Shown: piece by piece, positions 18,798-28,096 of the stretch | Layout: each line of letters opens with the position of its first letter | Numbering within the stretch: the first letter of the stretch is position 1 | Assembly: GCA_009922615.1 (NCBI GenBank) | Contig: RFVF01000011.1 | Location: 23,921-87,920 of the forward strand | Source of the DNA: Pseudomonadota bacterium | Lineage (GTDB): Bacteria; Verrucomicrobiota; Verrucomicrobiia; Limisphaerales; SXTU01 | Direction of reading: 5' to 3' | Length of the DNA stretch: 64,000 nucleotides | Program-made: the position numbers and the translations under genes | Notes under the pieces: model-generated | What the model was told of the DNA's origin: nothing | What the model saw: the letters and a program-made list of their open reading frames with translations, nothing else | Databases searched by the model: none

Positions 18798-19699
18798 GGC
18801 TTGGCTGGCATCAGGTGTTTGTCGAGAAAGCCGAACACCAGCGGGCGAAAATCCTTTGCCGGCGAGACGAGCGCGAAGGTGTGTGGCGCGTCAGGCACAA
18901 TCTCCAGATGATGTTCCACGCCCGCCTTCTTCAGCGCCGCCGCCATAGTCTCGGCCTGACTGTGCGGGACGGTTTCGTCCGCCGTGCCGTGGATGAGCAG
19001 CATCGGCGCGGCCCCGGACTTCACGTAGGTCACAGGCGAGGCCTTGCGATAGATCGCCGGGTTTTCCGCGCGGGTCTGGAGAAACATTTTCATGTCGTGG
19101 TAATTCGGCAGGTCGAGTGCGCCGTAGAAATCAATTGCGCACTTCACGCGCGTGCTCACGCCAGGCAGGGGCGCTGCCGGTTCGAGGCCGTCGTCCGGCG
19201 TGGTGACGGCGAGCATAGCGGCGAGGTTCCCGCCCGCGGAGTTGCCAAAGACGCCGATGCGCTCCGGGTCCACCTGCAAGCGCACCGCCTCGGTGCGGAG
19301 CCAGCGCACGGCGGTCTTCGCGTCGAAGAGGCTCTGCGGCCAGGTCGGACTTTTCACGCCGGTGTTCCAGAGCCGGTAGTCGATGCTCATGCAGATGTAG
19401 CCGTGCAGCGCCAGCTCCACGCCCATCTGCACCTCGCGCCCGCGCGCCTTGTCGCCGTCGTTGAAGCCGCCGCCGTGGATGAGCAGCATCGCCGGCGCGA
19501 GCTGGCCAGCCGAGCGCGACGGCGGGAAATACACGTCCGCCTTCTCCCGCCGGTCGGCGGGGAGATACGTCACGTCGCGCTCGACGCGGATGGACTTCGG
19601 AATCTCCGGTGCTTTTTCGGCCTTCCAGTCTTTAGGCACGGCGGCAACAACAACCGTTTCAAATAACAGTGCGGCGAAAATAAAAACGGACAGCTTCAT
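18794..19699 (-). CDS. Exported alpha/beta-hydrolase (esterase)
   Basis: 301 residues with a signal peptide (FIFAALLFETVVVAAV). Features are the oxyanion motif LLIHGGGF, the nucleophile elbow GVFGNSAGGNLA, the acid region LLIHGTADETVPHSQ, and the catalytic His in APHTFALV; all three triad positions are visible. It resembles carboxylesterases of the hormone-sensitive-lipase/BD-FAE type. Lying inside a sulfatase operon, it could remove acetyl or other acyl groups from the same sulfated glycan. That role is inferred from context only. Confidence 0.9.
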   Translation of the reverse strand: MKLSVFIFAALLFETVVVAAVPKDWKAEKAPEIPKSIRVERDVTYLPADRREKADVYFPPSRSAGQLAPAMLLIHGGGFNDGDKARGREVQMGVELALHGYICMSIDYRLWNTGVKSPTWPQSLFDAKTAVRWLRTEAVRLQVDPERIGVFGNSAGGNLAAMLAVTTPDDGLEPAAPLPGVSTRVKCAIDFYGALDLPNYHDMKMFLQTRAENPAIYRKASPVTYVKSGAAPMLLIHGTADETVPHSQAETMAAALKKAGVEHHLEIVPDAPHTFALVSPAKDFRPLVFGFLDKHLMPAKP

Positions 19700-19752
19700 A
19701 CTGATTTCGAGAAAGTTTATCTGAAACGTGTTTTTACGAATGTCGCGACCTT

Positions 19753-21537
19753 CTACTTCGCATTCGGGTTCCTGCCGCCGCCAGTGATGAACTCCTCACG
19801 GGTGACGAAGCCGTCCTTGTTCGCGTCGAACTTCGTGAAGCGTTCCTTCGCGGCTTCCTTGTCGGATTGGTTCGCGAGGTATTCGTCGAGCGTGAGCTTC
19901 ATCTTGCCGGGATAGAGGCGGTCGAAGCGCGCGCCGCGTTCCTCGTCAGCGGGTGCGAGCGTATTCGCAGCGGCCTTTGACTTGCCGGTGCCCTTGGGCT
20001 TTTGGCCTTCGGAATTCGTGGAAGAGCCGACGGGGGGCAGGTGCTTCGCCAGCGCTTCGAGGACGGCTTTGTTCTCCGACTGGTCGTGGACGCTCACGGT
20101 CTCGGTGGGGTCGTTCTTCTCGTCGTAGAGTTCGGTGGCGACGATCTTGGAACCGGCGCGCTCACGCCAAAAGGTCGCGCGCCAGCGGTCGTCGCGGATG
20201 CTGTAGCCCATCACGGCACCGCCGGCCTTGCCCGCGCTGCGCGGGTATTGGCTGATGGCGACCTTCGTCGCCGGCGCAGCGGGGTTCTCAATGAACTTCT
20301 TCAAGCTCACGCCGTCGAGGCCAGCAGGGATGGCGAGCCCGCACACGTCGGCGAGCGTTGGATAAACATCCACAAATTCCACGGGCGCGTCGCATTTCTG
20401 CCCGGTGGTCTTTGCGTGCGGCACACTGATGAGCAACGGCGCGCGCGTGGCCAGCTCGAAGTTCGTGTGCTTGTGCCAGAGGCCGTGGTCGCCGAGCTGC
20501 CAGCCGTGGTCGCCCCAGAGCACGATGACGGTGTTGTCGGCGAGGCCCTCGCGGTCGAGCGCGTCGAGCATGCGGCCCACCTGCGCGTCGGTGTAGCTGA
20601 TGCAGGCGTAGTAGCCGTGGCGGAGCTGCTTCGCGAAGTCGGCGGGAATGGGGTTCTCCTTGGGCACGCCGATGTAGTTGTGCAACTCGCTGTTGTTGTG
20701 GCCCGCAAACTCCGGCGCACCTGTCGGCAAGTGGTCAATCGTGGGCACGGAAATCTGGTTCGGGTCGTAGAGATCCCAGTATTTCTTCGGTGCGACGAAC
20801 GGCAGGTGTGGCTTGAGGAAACCGACGGCGAGGAAGAACGGCTTGCCCTTCGCCTTTAAATCGTGCAGGCGCTTCACGGCCTCGGCGGCAGTCGCGCCGT
20901 CGGGCAATTGGTCGTCGGCCTTCGGGCTGACTTCAAACGCTGGGCCGCGTTTGCCGGCCTTGCCGTTGGCGCGCACGCCGGGCTTGTCGTTGTCCTCCGG
21001 CGAGGTGCCTTTCGAGTATTCCTCCACGGAGGTTGGGTGTTTCGTGACGATGCGTTTCGTCCAGTCCACGGGGTCGGTGTCCACGGACTGGCCCTTGGGA
21101 TACCAGTGCGGCTCGCTCCACGAGCGGCCATCCTCAAAGCCGACATGGTAGATTTTGCTGAGGCCGGCACAATGATAGCCGTTGGCCTTGAAGTGCTGCG
21201 GCAGCGTGATGGTGTTCGGCAGCGCGACGCGGAAATGCGTTTCCAAATCCCAAACCTTCGTCGCGTCGGGCCGGCGTCCCGTGAGCAGCGAGCTGCGCGA
21301 CGGGCTGCACACAGCCTGCTGGCAGTAGGCGTGATTGAACAGCATTCCGCGCGCAGCGAGACGGTCAAGGTTCGGCGTCTTGACGACCTTGTTGCCGTAG
21401 CAGCCCATCTCCGGCCGTAGGTCGTCCACGGCAATGAAGAGGACGTTGGGCTTCGTGGGCGCAACGGCGAGGGCGCTGAACGACAGGAACAGCGGAGCGA
21501 AAAGGAGCAGGTGTATAACGCGATGGATGTTGTTCAC
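19753..21537 (-). CDS. Secreted iduronate-2-sulfatase-like sulfatase with EF-hand tail
   Basis: 594 residues, first gene of the operon. A signal peptide is followed by NVLFIAVDDLRPEMGCYG and the canonical active site CSPSRSSLLTGRRPD, then KPHLPFVAPKKYWDLY, and WGDHGWQLGDHGLWHKHTNFE, which together match the iduronate-2-sulfatase group. A linker leads to an EF-hand tail homologous to that of the 17124-18797 sulfatase; the first hand is degenerate (YPGKMKLT) and the second intact (DANKDGFVTREE). The true substrate is not certain; it may be an algal or host sulfated polysaccharide. It starts with ATG at 21537, divergent from the P450. Confidence 0.93.
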   Translation of the reverse strand: MNNIHRVIHLLLFAPLFLSFSALAVAPTKPNVLFIAVDDLRPEMGCYGNKVVKTPNLDRLAARGMLFNHAYCQQAVCSPSRSSLLTGRRPDATKVWDLETHFRVALPNTITLPQHFKANGYHCAGLSKIYHVGFEDGRSWSEPHWYPKGQSVDTDPVDWTKRIVTKHPTSVEEYSKGTSPEDNDKPGVRANGKAGKRGPAFEVSPKADDQLPDGATAAEAVKRLHDLKAKGKPFFLAVGFLKPHLPFVAPKKYWDLYDPNQISVPTIDHLPTGAPEFAGHNNSELHNYIGVPKENPIPADFAKQLRHGYYACISYTDAQVGRMLDALDREGLADNTVIVLWGDHGWQLGDHGLWHKHTNFELATRAPLLISVPHAKTTGQKCDAPVEFVDVYPTLADVCGLAIPAGLDGVSLKKFIENPAAPATKVAISQYPRSAGKAGGAVMGYSIRDDRWRATFWRERAGSKIVATELYDEKNDPTETVSVHDQSENKAVLEALAKHLPPVGSSTNSEGQKPKGTGKSKAAANTLAPADEERGARFDRLYPGKMKLTLDEYLANQSDKEAAKERFTKFDANKDGFVTREEFITGGGRNPNAK

Positions 21538-21625
21538 AGCACCTAATGAGAGGCGCGCGGCTGACGACAGGTTACGCCGAAACGTGTCGGCCGAGACTTG
21601 ATTTCATAGCCATCTCGCCGTTCCA

Positions 21626-22780
21626 ATGAAGCAGAGCCGTATGAACCAATCCGATCCTTTTGCCGAAGCTCGTAAGCAAACCGGCGTGCTCCAGTGCCCT
21701 TTCCAAGGCGAAAACCTCCCCATGCTCCTGCGCCATGCGGACGTGCGTGAAGCGGCGAAGGACTGGAAGACTTTCAGCTCGGACGCGCCCTTCCGAGTGC
21801 CGATCCCGTCGGAGGAAGCCGTGCGCACGATGCGCCAGTTGCCAATCGAGACGAACCCGCCGGAGCACACCGAGTATCGCGCGATCGTCGAGCCGTTCTT
21901 CCAGCGCGCCAAACAGCCGGAAGTGATCGCGAAGGTGGAGGCGTTGATCGCGGGCATGATTTCCCAGGCGCTGGCCCGCGAATCCATCGAGGTCGTAAAC
22001 GACTTCGCACTGCCGGTGCAATCGCGCGCGTTGACCTATCTGTTGAACGTGCCGGAGTCAGAAGCAGAGACGTGGATCGGCTGGGGCATGCACGTCTTCA
22101 AGGTCACCGGCGGCGAGTTCAAGCAAGGCACGGCGCTGGAAGACTACTTGCACGCACAGTTTGACCGTGCCGAGGCCAGCCCCGGCGAGGATTTGTTCAG
22201 CGCGCTGGTCAAGGCGCGATATCGCGGACGCCCCCTGACCCGCGAGGAGATGATGGGCTTTGGCAACCTCACCTTCGCCGGCGGACGCGATACCATCATC
22301 CACAGCATCTCGTCGATCATCGCCTATCTCGGCGCAAACTCAGCCGCGTTCGAATATTTGCGTACAGACCCGCGGCGCATCGTCCACGCGGGTGAGGAAT
22401 TCTTCCGCGTCTTCATGCCCCTCACGCACATCGGTCGCGTGTGCCCGGTGGCAACGGACGTTCACGGCGTAAAAGTCCCGGCGGGCGGACGGGTCTCGTT
22501 GGGCTGGGCCTCGGCGAACTACGATGAAACCGTCTTCGACACGCCGCATGAAATCCGGCTGGACCGCAAGCCCAACCCGCACATTTCGTTCGGCTTCGGC
22601 CCCCACCTTTGCCTCGGTGCGCCGCACGCACGCCTCATCGTTCGCAGCCTGCTGCAAACCCTCTGCGACCGGGTCGCGAAAATCACCGTGATCGCCGCAC
22701 AACCGCACGTGGAGCACGAAGCCCGTTACGACCGCACCAATGGCTACGACTTGTTGACGGTCCGATTGACGCCGCGCTGA
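21626..22780 (+). CDS. Cytochrome P450
   Basis: 384-residue soluble bacterial P450 (no membrane anchor). The heme-ligand loop is FGFGPHLCLGAPHARL, the ExxR helix reads EFFR, and the I-helix oxygen-activation segment is TFAGGRDTI, with Ile replacing the usual second Thr. The PPEHTEYR region is typical of class I enzymes that take electrons from a ferredoxin. No ferredoxin or reductase gene is adjacent. The substrate is unknown. ATG at 21626, or possibly 21641. Confidence 0.95.
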   Translation: MKQSRMNQSDPFAEARKQTGVLQCPFQGENLPMLLRHADVREAAKDWKTFSSDAPFRVPIPSEEAVRTMRQLPIETNPPEHTEYRAIVEPFFQRAKQPEVIAKVEALIAGMISQALARESIEVVNDFALPVQSRALTYLLNVPESEAETWIGWGMHVFKVTGGEFKQGTALEDYLHAQFDRAEASPGEDLFSALVKARYRGRPLTREEMMGFGNLTFAGGRDTIIHSISSIIAYLGANSAAFEYLRTDPRRIVHAGEEFFRVFMPLTHIGRVCPVATDVHGVKVPAGGRVSLGWASANYDETVFDTPHEIRLDRKPNPHISFGFGPHLCLGAPHARLIVRSLLQTLCDRVAKITVIAAQPHVEHEARYDRTNGYDLLTVRLTPR

Positions 22781-22835
22781 ATCGCCGGCGGTGCGCATCC
22801 CAGTTGCATTGCAGGCGGCCTGCATGCGCGGCGAT
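22781..22835. terminator. Inverted repeat downstream of P450
   Basis: ATCGCC and GCGCAT on the left (22781-22798, with a six-base bulge) pair with ATGCGCGGCGAT (22824-22835), enclosing an inner GCAGGC-G-GCCTGC hairpin (22811-22823). It begins right after the P450 stop in a convergent gap. There is no T-run; it may act as a terminator or be another small repeat. Confidence 0.45.
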
Positions 22836-22939
22836 CCGTGACCGGCAAATCGCAACAACGCTTACCCCTCACGGCACCCAAGTGCGCTTTGTGCCATCAG
22901 ATTTCACCCAGAGTGGCATGGCTCGCTGTAACCGGGCGG

Positions 22940-24070
22940 TCACAACTCCAACGTCTTCTCGGCCTTGGTCAGGTTGCGCGCGCCCGATCGAGTGACCACC
23001 GCCACATCCTCCAACCGCACGCCACCGATCTCCGGATAATACAGGCCCGGTTCCACCGTGACCACCTGCCCGGTGCGCAGCAGATCACGTGAGTTCCCGT
23101 TCAAATGCGGGGCCTCATGCAGGTCCAAGCCAACGCCGTGTCCAGCCGTGTGAATGAACCCTTCCGAATGCCCCTCGCGCCGGGCGGTCGGGAAACCTGC
23201 TTGCTTCAAGGAAGCCTGCACGGCGCGATGCACCGCGCGCCCTTCCGTGCCGTGCCGGATCAGGCTCAACCCCAATTCCTGCGCCACCTCCACCGCACGA
23301 TACATCTTGCGCACCGCGTCGCTCGCGCGGCCTTTCACCACCGTGCGCGTGATGTCGGCGTAAAACCCGGTCTTTTGCGAACGCGGACAAACATCGATGA
23401 GAATCGGTTGATTGCCGCGCAACACTCCATAGCCGACGCGGCTCGGATCGCAGCCCTGCCGGCCACCGGCAACAATCGTCCGCGCCGGCACGCCTCCGGC
23501 CTGCACCACGGCGGCGTCGATCACCGCCCGCAACCGATCTGCCGTCAGCGGCAGGCCGCGCCACATCAGCTTGCCATCACGCGCTAGCTTCGCGTTCTTA
23601 AGCGCGTGCAATCCCTCGGACAAACCCACTTCGGCCATCACCAGTGCCGCGTTGATTTTCTTCACCTCGGCCGCTGATTTGAATTCGCGCTCGGGGAAAA
23701 TCTCCCCCTTGACCGGCTTAACCTTGATGCCTGCCGCGCGCAACTGCCGGGCGTAACCCAACGGAAAACTCGCCGGCACCTCCACCTTGCGCAGCCCCTT
23801 GCCCAGCAACACCTCGGCCGCGAGATGGGCGGGCGTCACGCGCTTGTGACCGGCCTTGCGCAGTCGATCCGCGACGGAAGCCGCCGACAGGATCCGGCAA
23901 TGCCCCGCCTCCTTGCGCGCGCGGCCCAGCTCGGCATCACTCACGACGAGATGGCAACGTCCGTTGAACCGCAGGTAAATCAGCGCGTCATCCGCGAACA
24001 TCCCGGCCGCATAGAGCATATTGGCGTCGCGCTCACTGGCGGCGATCATCAATAGGTTCCTGAAGGGCAT
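22940..24070 (-). CDS. M24 family Xaa-Pro aminopeptidase
   Basis: 376 residues, cytosolic. The N-terminal creatinase-like domain is followed by the pita-bread metallopeptidase fold with all five metal ligands visible: Asp in LIDVCPR, Asp in YADITRT, His in GHGVGLDLHE, Glu in TVEPGLYYP and Glu in VRLEDVAVV. It is expected to remove N-terminal residues preceding proline; prolidase specificity is an alternative. ATG at 24070. It forms a short minus-strand run with upp (68 bp apart). Confidence 0.92.
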   Translation of the reverse strand: MPFRNLLMIAASERDANMLYAAGMFADDALIYLRFNGRCHLVVSDAELGRARKEAGHCRILSAASVADRLRKAGHKRVTPAHLAAEVLLGKGLRKVEVPASFPLGYARQLRAAGIKVKPVKGEIFPEREFKSAAEVKKINAALVMAEVGLSEGLHALKNAKLARDGKLMWRGLPLTADRLRAVIDAAVVQAGGVPARTIVAGGRQGCDPSRVGYGVLRGNQPILIDVCPRSQKTGFYADITRTVVKGRASDAVRKMYRAVEVAQELGLSLIRHGTEGRAVHRAVQASLKQAGFPTARREGHSEGFIHTAGHGVGLDLHEAPHLNGNSRDLLRTGQVVTVEPGLYYPEIGGVRLEDVAVVTRSGARNLTKAEKTLEL

Positions 24071-24138
24071 GGGATCGCGACGCTAGGCAGCGCCGGAAAT
24101 GTTGGCAAGCGGAAGAACTCGAAAAACCGGCCGTCCGT

Positions 24139-24762
24139 TCAAACGCCGAACAACCGGTCGCCCGCGTCGCCCAGACCGGGGACGATGTAGCCCTTGTCGT
24201 TCAACTTGCGGTCCAACGCGGCGGTGAAGATCGGCACGGCGGGATAATGGGCGTTGACAAATTTGATTCCCTCCGGGGCCGCGAGCAAACTCACCAACCG
24301 GACGCGCCTGGCCTTCCGTTCTGCCATCAAGTCCAGCGCGGACACCGCGCTGCCGCCCGTCGCCAGCATCGGGTCCATGAGGATGATTTCAAAGCCGCTC
24401 AAATCCTCGGGCAGGCTCTTGTGATACGTCATCGCCTCCAGGGTGTGCTCGTTGCGCTTGAGGCCGATGAAGCCCACGCGCGCGTGCGGGATGACGCGCA
24501 GGATCGGGTCGAGCATCCCCAGCCCCGCGCGCAGCACGGGCACCAGCAGCACCTCGCGCCGCAACTTCACGCCGCGGGTCTTCTCCAGCGGCGTCTGCAC
24601 AGTCACGCGCTCCGTCGCAAACGTGCGCGTGGCCTCATACACCATCAACGCCGCGACCTCGCCCAGCGCGCGGCGGAACTCCTCCGGCTGCGTGGCCTGA
24701 TCGCGCAAGCGCGTGAGGTTCTGCTGGATGAGCGGGTGGGTGATGACGGTGAGGTTTTTCAT
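24139..24762 (-). CDS. upp: Uracil phosphoribosyltransferase
   Basis: Salvages uracil to UMP using PRPP. From the ATG at 24762 (MKNLTVITHPLIQQ) it is 207 residues, matching E. coli Upp (208). The longer open frame to 25050 runs through a heptad repeat and antisense of sppA and is rejected. The PRPP loop reads ILMDPMLATGGSAVSA, and the uracil-binding C-terminal region is GYIVPGLGDAGDRLFG. LLVPVLRAGLGM is also diagnostic. Cytosolic. Confidence 0.97.
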   Translation of the reverse strand: MKNLTVITHPLIQQNLTRLRDQATQPEEFRRALGEVAALMVYEATRTFATERVTVQTPLEKTRGVKLRREVLLVPVLRAGLGMLDPILRVIPHARVGFIGLKRNEHTLEAMTYHKSLPEDLSGFEIILMDPMLATGGSAVSALDLMAERKARRVRLVSLLAAPEGIKFVNAHYPAVPIFTAALDRKLNDKGYIVPGLGDAGDRLFGV

Positions 24763-24810
24763 GGGAGTTCGATTAGTCGCGAAAGAACACAGAGAACGCC
24801 GAGCTGAAAC

Positions 24811-24845
24811 TTTCAACGTCCAACTTCCAACGCTCAACCTACAAA
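24811..24845. repeat. Heptanucleotide repeat between upp and sppA
   Basis: Five degenerate 7-bp units of NNYCAAC type (TTTCAAC, GTCCAAC, TTCCAAC, GCTCAAC, CTACAAA) sit in the 157-bp gap upstream of upp. No inverted partner arm is obvious. The flanks (AGAACACAGAGAACGCC; TTTTGCGCGCTTTGCGC) also look repetitive. Confidence 0.65.
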
Positions 24846-24919
24846 GGCCGGGGCTTTGCCCATTGGCGGTCTTCGCCTCTGCGCGGTTTTGCGCGCTTTG
24901 CGCCCTCTCGCGGCAAGCC

Positions 24920-26101
24920 CTACTGCACGACGTTGAAGGACAGGAAATACATCCGGCCCGCCTGCAAGCGCGGGAAGTCGAGGCCCAGGTCCACCTTGAC
25001 CGCGTGCGCGTCGGACTTGCCGAGGAAGCGGAGGAAATGCCCGAACCCAAACGGCGCCTGATACTTCACGATGCTGGCGTCCGCGATGCGGGCGAGCTTC
25101 TTCGCGCGCTTCACCGCCACGTCGAAGTTCCCCAGTTCATCCACGAAGCCCAGCCGCTTCGCCTCGGTGCCCGAGAAAATCCGTCCGTCGGCATACGACT
25201 CCCAATCGCTCGCCAGTTCGGTGCATTCCTTCTCCAGTCCGGCCTTCTTGTTCGCCGTCCGCGCGGCCGCGCGGCCCTTGCGCACCACGTTTTTGAACGT
25301 GCCGTAAGTCTCGTCGATCAACGCCTGGACCATCTCGCGCTCCCCCGCCGGCACGTCCTCGGGCCGACGCGTGCTGCTCAACATGTCCTTGAACTTCCCA
25401 CTCTTATAAACCTGCGGCTGGATGCCCACCTTGTCCATCAATCCACGAAAGTTCATGCCTGACATGATCACGCCAATGCTGCCGGTCAACGTGAGCTCAT
25501 TCGCCACGATCCATCGGCACGGCGCGCTCACGTAGTAGCCGCCGGATGCCGCGAGGCTGCCCATCTGTGCGATCACAGGCTTGCCCGATTTGTCCTGAAA
25601 CTCGTGAATGGCCCTGTAAATCTCATCCGACGCGAGCACCTCGCCGCCAGGTGAATCCACGCGGAGGATGACTGCTTTCACATGCGCGTCCTTCTCGGCC
25701 AGCTCCAATTCCTCCTTCACGCGCACCACCATGTCCCCTGCCCCGTCCAGATCGTGACTGGAAATCACGCCGCCGATGTCGATGGCCACGATCTTGTTTT
25801 CCGTGTCCTTCTCCGTGAGCACGATCTCCTCGTATGCCTTCCCGTCCAGCCTCGCGGACTTGGAGGAAAACGACCCAACGGAAAAATGCAGCTTCCCCAC
25901 CAGCCAGCAAAACGCCCCGCCTAACACCACCAGCAACGCCAGCCAAAACCAGCCGCGACTCCGACGCGGCGGTGGGGGCGGAGGATAATACCTCGGAGGC
26001 TGGGCCGAACTCGCCGGAGGGAGCGAGGGCGGAGTCAACGGCGGCGGTCCCGCTGAATTGGGCACTGACGATGGCGGCAACGACTGATCGCTCGATTCCA
26101 T
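24920..26101 (-). CDS. sppA: Signal peptide peptidase SppA (36K type)
   Basis: 393 residues from the ATG at 26101 (an ATG at 26110 is also possible). A proline-rich cytoplasmic head (about 1-45) leads to one membrane segment (WFWLALLVVLGGAFCWLVG) and the S49 protease domain. The nucleophile Ser is in SLAASGGYYVSAP, the TGSIGVI segment follows, and the general-base Lys lies in the YKSGKFKDM region. It degrades remnant signal peptides in the membrane. It lies downstream of mobA, with a 10-bp gap from the mobA stop to its own ATG. Confidence 0.93.
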   Translation of the reverse strand: MESSDQSLPPSSVPNSAGPPPLTPPSLPPASSAQPPRYYPPPPPPRRSRGWFWLALLVVLGGAFCWLVGKLHFSVGSFSSKSARLDGKAYEEIVLTEKDTENKIVAIDIGGVISSHDLDGAGDMVVRVKEELELAEKDAHVKAVILRVDSPGGEVLASDEIYRAIHEFQDKSGKPVIAQMGSLAASGGYYVSAPCRWIVANELTLTGSIGVIMSGMNFRGLMDKVGIQPQVYKSGKFKDMLSSTRRPEDVPAGEREMVQALIDETYGTFKNVVRKGRAAARTANKKAGLEKECTELASDWESYADGRIFSGTEAKRLGFVDELGNFDVAVKRAKKLARIADASIVKYQAPFGFGHFLRFLGKSDAHAVKVDLGLDFPRLQAGRMYFLSFNVVQ

Positions 26102-26111
26102 GCCACGCACG

Positions 26112-26648
26112 CTACTCAGCGGTCACGAGCCGGGCAAGTGTGTTCGCGCGCGCGAAGTCGGCGGGCGTGTTCAGATTGTGCAACTCCGTCTGTCGGTGCC
26201 GCGGCAGGCGGAGGCTCCGCGCCTCGACGCGTTGCGCGAAGGCCTGCAGGGCAAAACGCTTTTCCGCCAACGCCTGCCCGACGAGCGGCAGACATGTTCG
26301 CTCCAACGCAAAGGGAAAACCCGCGCCCTCCGCCGTGTGCGTGAAGGTGGCGTGGCCCCTCCTTTCTCCCATCGCCCGGATCAGCTCCGGCGACACGAAC
26401 GGCATGTCGCACGAGAGGAAGACCAGGCGATGCGCGCGGCTGCGCTGAAACGCCGTCCACACGCCGCCCAACGGGCCGCAGCGTGGCACGAGATCGCGGC
26501 GGATGACGCACACGGGCCAGCCGGTGGCTCGCGCGGCCGCGCGGACCCACGCCAGCAGCGGGCGACCTCGAATACGAAGCCCCGCCTTGTCCCGGCCCAT
26601 ACGCATGCTCAGGCCACCGGCGAGGATGACGACGGCGACGCTCGGCAT
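26112..26648 (-). CDS. mobA: Molybdenum cofactor guanylyltransferase MobA
   Basis: 178 residues from the ATG at 26648. The nucleotide-binding signature LAGGLSMRMGRDKAGL at the N-terminus, GPLGGV and the SCDMPF metal-binding motif identify a MobA-type enzyme that transfers GMP to molybdopterin. MobA-like proteins that transfer CMP to molybdopterin or act on other substrates share this fold. No other molybdenum cofactor genes are nearby. Cytosolic. Confidence 0.9.
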   Translation of the reverse strand: MPSVAVVILAGGLSMRMGRDKAGLRIRGRPLLAWVRAAARATGWPVCVIRRDLVPRCGPLGGVWTAFQRSRAHRLVFLSCDMPFVSPELIRAMGERRGHATFTHTAEGAGFPFALERTCLPLVGQALAEKRFALQAFAQRVEARSLRLPRHRQTELHNLNTPADFARANTLARLVTAE

Positions 26649-26703
26649 GCTGGCCGTTGCACGCGGACCGCTTCGCGATGAAGATCGGCGGATGGTCACG
26701 CGT

Positions 26704-27195
26704 TCAGCTTCCGGTCTTATTTTCCCTGTCACCATCCGCTGGCCCGTGCAGGTCTTCGTTCGTTTTGGCGGCATCGCGTTCCAGAAATTGCACCACCTTC
26801 CAGAAGGCAAACCCGACGATGCTCAACGCCAGCACGGCCCAACTGGTGCCGATCAGCATGTCCCGCTGTTTTTCCATCGATATACCCCGCATGGACAACG
26901 CAAAGCCCGCCAGCGTCCCGATGGACAGCAAGGCCGTGAAACCAACCACGAGTTTGATGGGCGGAGGGCGGCCAGCCCGCAAGGCACGGAAGAAAACGCG
27001 CTCCATCACATACCAGGCTCCACCCGAAACGGCCACAAAAGCCAACAGCGTCCACCACGACAGCCGGAAATTCAGCTCCGGGTTCACTGACTTCAGGGAC
27101 TCGATGAAAGCCGCCGTGATGCCCAGACAGCCGGCCCCACTGTATTGCAGCAGCTTGAGAAAGTTGTGGTTCGGTTCTGGATTTGGGCCAGCCAT
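26704..27195 (-). CDS. Hypothetical membrane protein, four predicted segments
   Basis: 163 residues with hydrophobic stretches near 15-32, 45-65, 83-103 and 115-135 and a short charged C-terminal tail (ERDAAKTNEDLHG). No recognisable family. It lies 55 bp upstream of mobA on the same strand and may share its transcript. Function unknown. Confidence 0.65.
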   Translation of the reverse strand: MAGPNPEPNHNFLKLLQYSGAGCLGITAAFIESLKSVNPELNFRLSWWTLLAFVAVSGGAWYVMERVFFRALRAGRPPPIKLVVGFTALLSIGTLAGFALSMRGISMEKQRDMLIGTSWAVLALSIVGFAFWKVVQFLERDAAKTNEDLHGPADGDRENKTGS

Positions 27196-27279
27196 CAGGG
27201 CTCAAAGCTAGCCGTTCGCCGCACGCTGTCCAATGACTTCCTGAAAACTGAACGCAACTGGACCGCACCTGAACCGAAG

Positions 27280-27951
27280 TCAGTCTCGGTCGCTCCAGTT
27301 GGTCGCATGGCGGATCAAGCTCACCGAGTCCGGCAGGCCGAGCTTGCGCTTGAGGTTGTCCCGGTAGGTTTCGACCGTCTTGGGACTCAGTTCGAGCTGG
27401 GTGGCGATTTCCTTGTTGTTGCGTCCCTCGCCAAGCATGCGGAACACCTGCAATTCACGATTGGAAAGGCTTTCAATCCCGTGGTTTCCAGAACTCTGAG
27501 GAAACTCAGCCAGCCGCTTCATCACCTGTGCCGCAATCTTTTCGCTCACGTAACGGCGACCTGAAAGCACCAGTCGCACGCAGCTTAACACCTCATCCGG
27601 GCTTTCCTCCTTGGTTACAAAACCATCCGCCCCCATGCGCAGGGACCGTTCGGCATAGACCACTTCATCGTGCCGGCTAACAACCACCACTTTCATCGCG
27701 GGGCTGAGGCGTTTCCACTCAGCAATCAAATCAAAACCATCCCCATCGCCAAGCGACAAGTCCAGCAACACCAAGTCCGGAAACAGTGCGGTAACGGCCA
27801 ACTTAGCCGTCGCGACGCCATCCGCTTCGCCGCAGCAGATCAGATCTTTGGTTTTATTCAGCAGTTGGGTCAGAGCAAAACGGACCAGAGGATGATCATC
27901 CACCACCAAGACTCTGGTTCGTTTGACGGATTTTTTCGTCCTAGCACCCAT
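27280..27951 (-). CDS. NarL/FixJ-type response regulator
   Basis: 223 residues from the ATG at 27951. The receiver domain (about 12-130) has the acidic pair VVDDHP, the phospho-acceptor Asp64 in VLLDLSLGD, and the conserved Lys in FVTKEESP. The C-terminal LuxR helix-turn-helix (about 160-215) reads LSNRELQVFRMLGEGRNNKEIATQL with SPKTVETYRDNLKRKLG. It should bind DNA as a phosphorylated dimer. No histidine kinase is adjacent, so its partner and regulon are unknown. Confidence 0.95.
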   Translation of the reverse strand: MGARTKKSVKRTRVLVVDDHPLVRFALTQLLNKTKDLICCGEADGVATAKLAVTALFPDLVLLDLSLGDGDGFDLIAEWKRLSPAMKVVVVSRHDEVVYAERSLRMGADGFVTKEESPDEVLSCVRLVLSGRRYVSEKIAAQVMKRLAEFPQSSGNHGIESLSNRELQVFRMLGEGRNNKEIATQLELSPKTVETYRDNLKRKLGLPDSVSLIRHATNWSDRD

Positions 27952-28096
27952 GCACTGCTTTCGGAGACCAATAGCTGCACGCTTCGTTGCGGCACGGCCA
28001 CGATATAACCACGAAGCCAAAAGCGAGGAAAGGCCTTAATCAACGAACTGGCGCCGGGGATCCGAACCTGCAATCGTATGCTAGCGGAGTATCGGC

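Noticed and set aside
24763..25050. N-terminal extension of Upp
   Set aside because: It reads through a heptad repeat and the antisense of sppA; the ATG at 24762 gives the standard length.
28040..28080. Minus-strand sequence resembling a tRNA 3' half (GGTTCGGATCC...GGCGCCA)
   Set aside because: The T-loop would have G at the near-invariant A58 position, the T-stem does not pair, and no anticodon or acceptor arm can be built.
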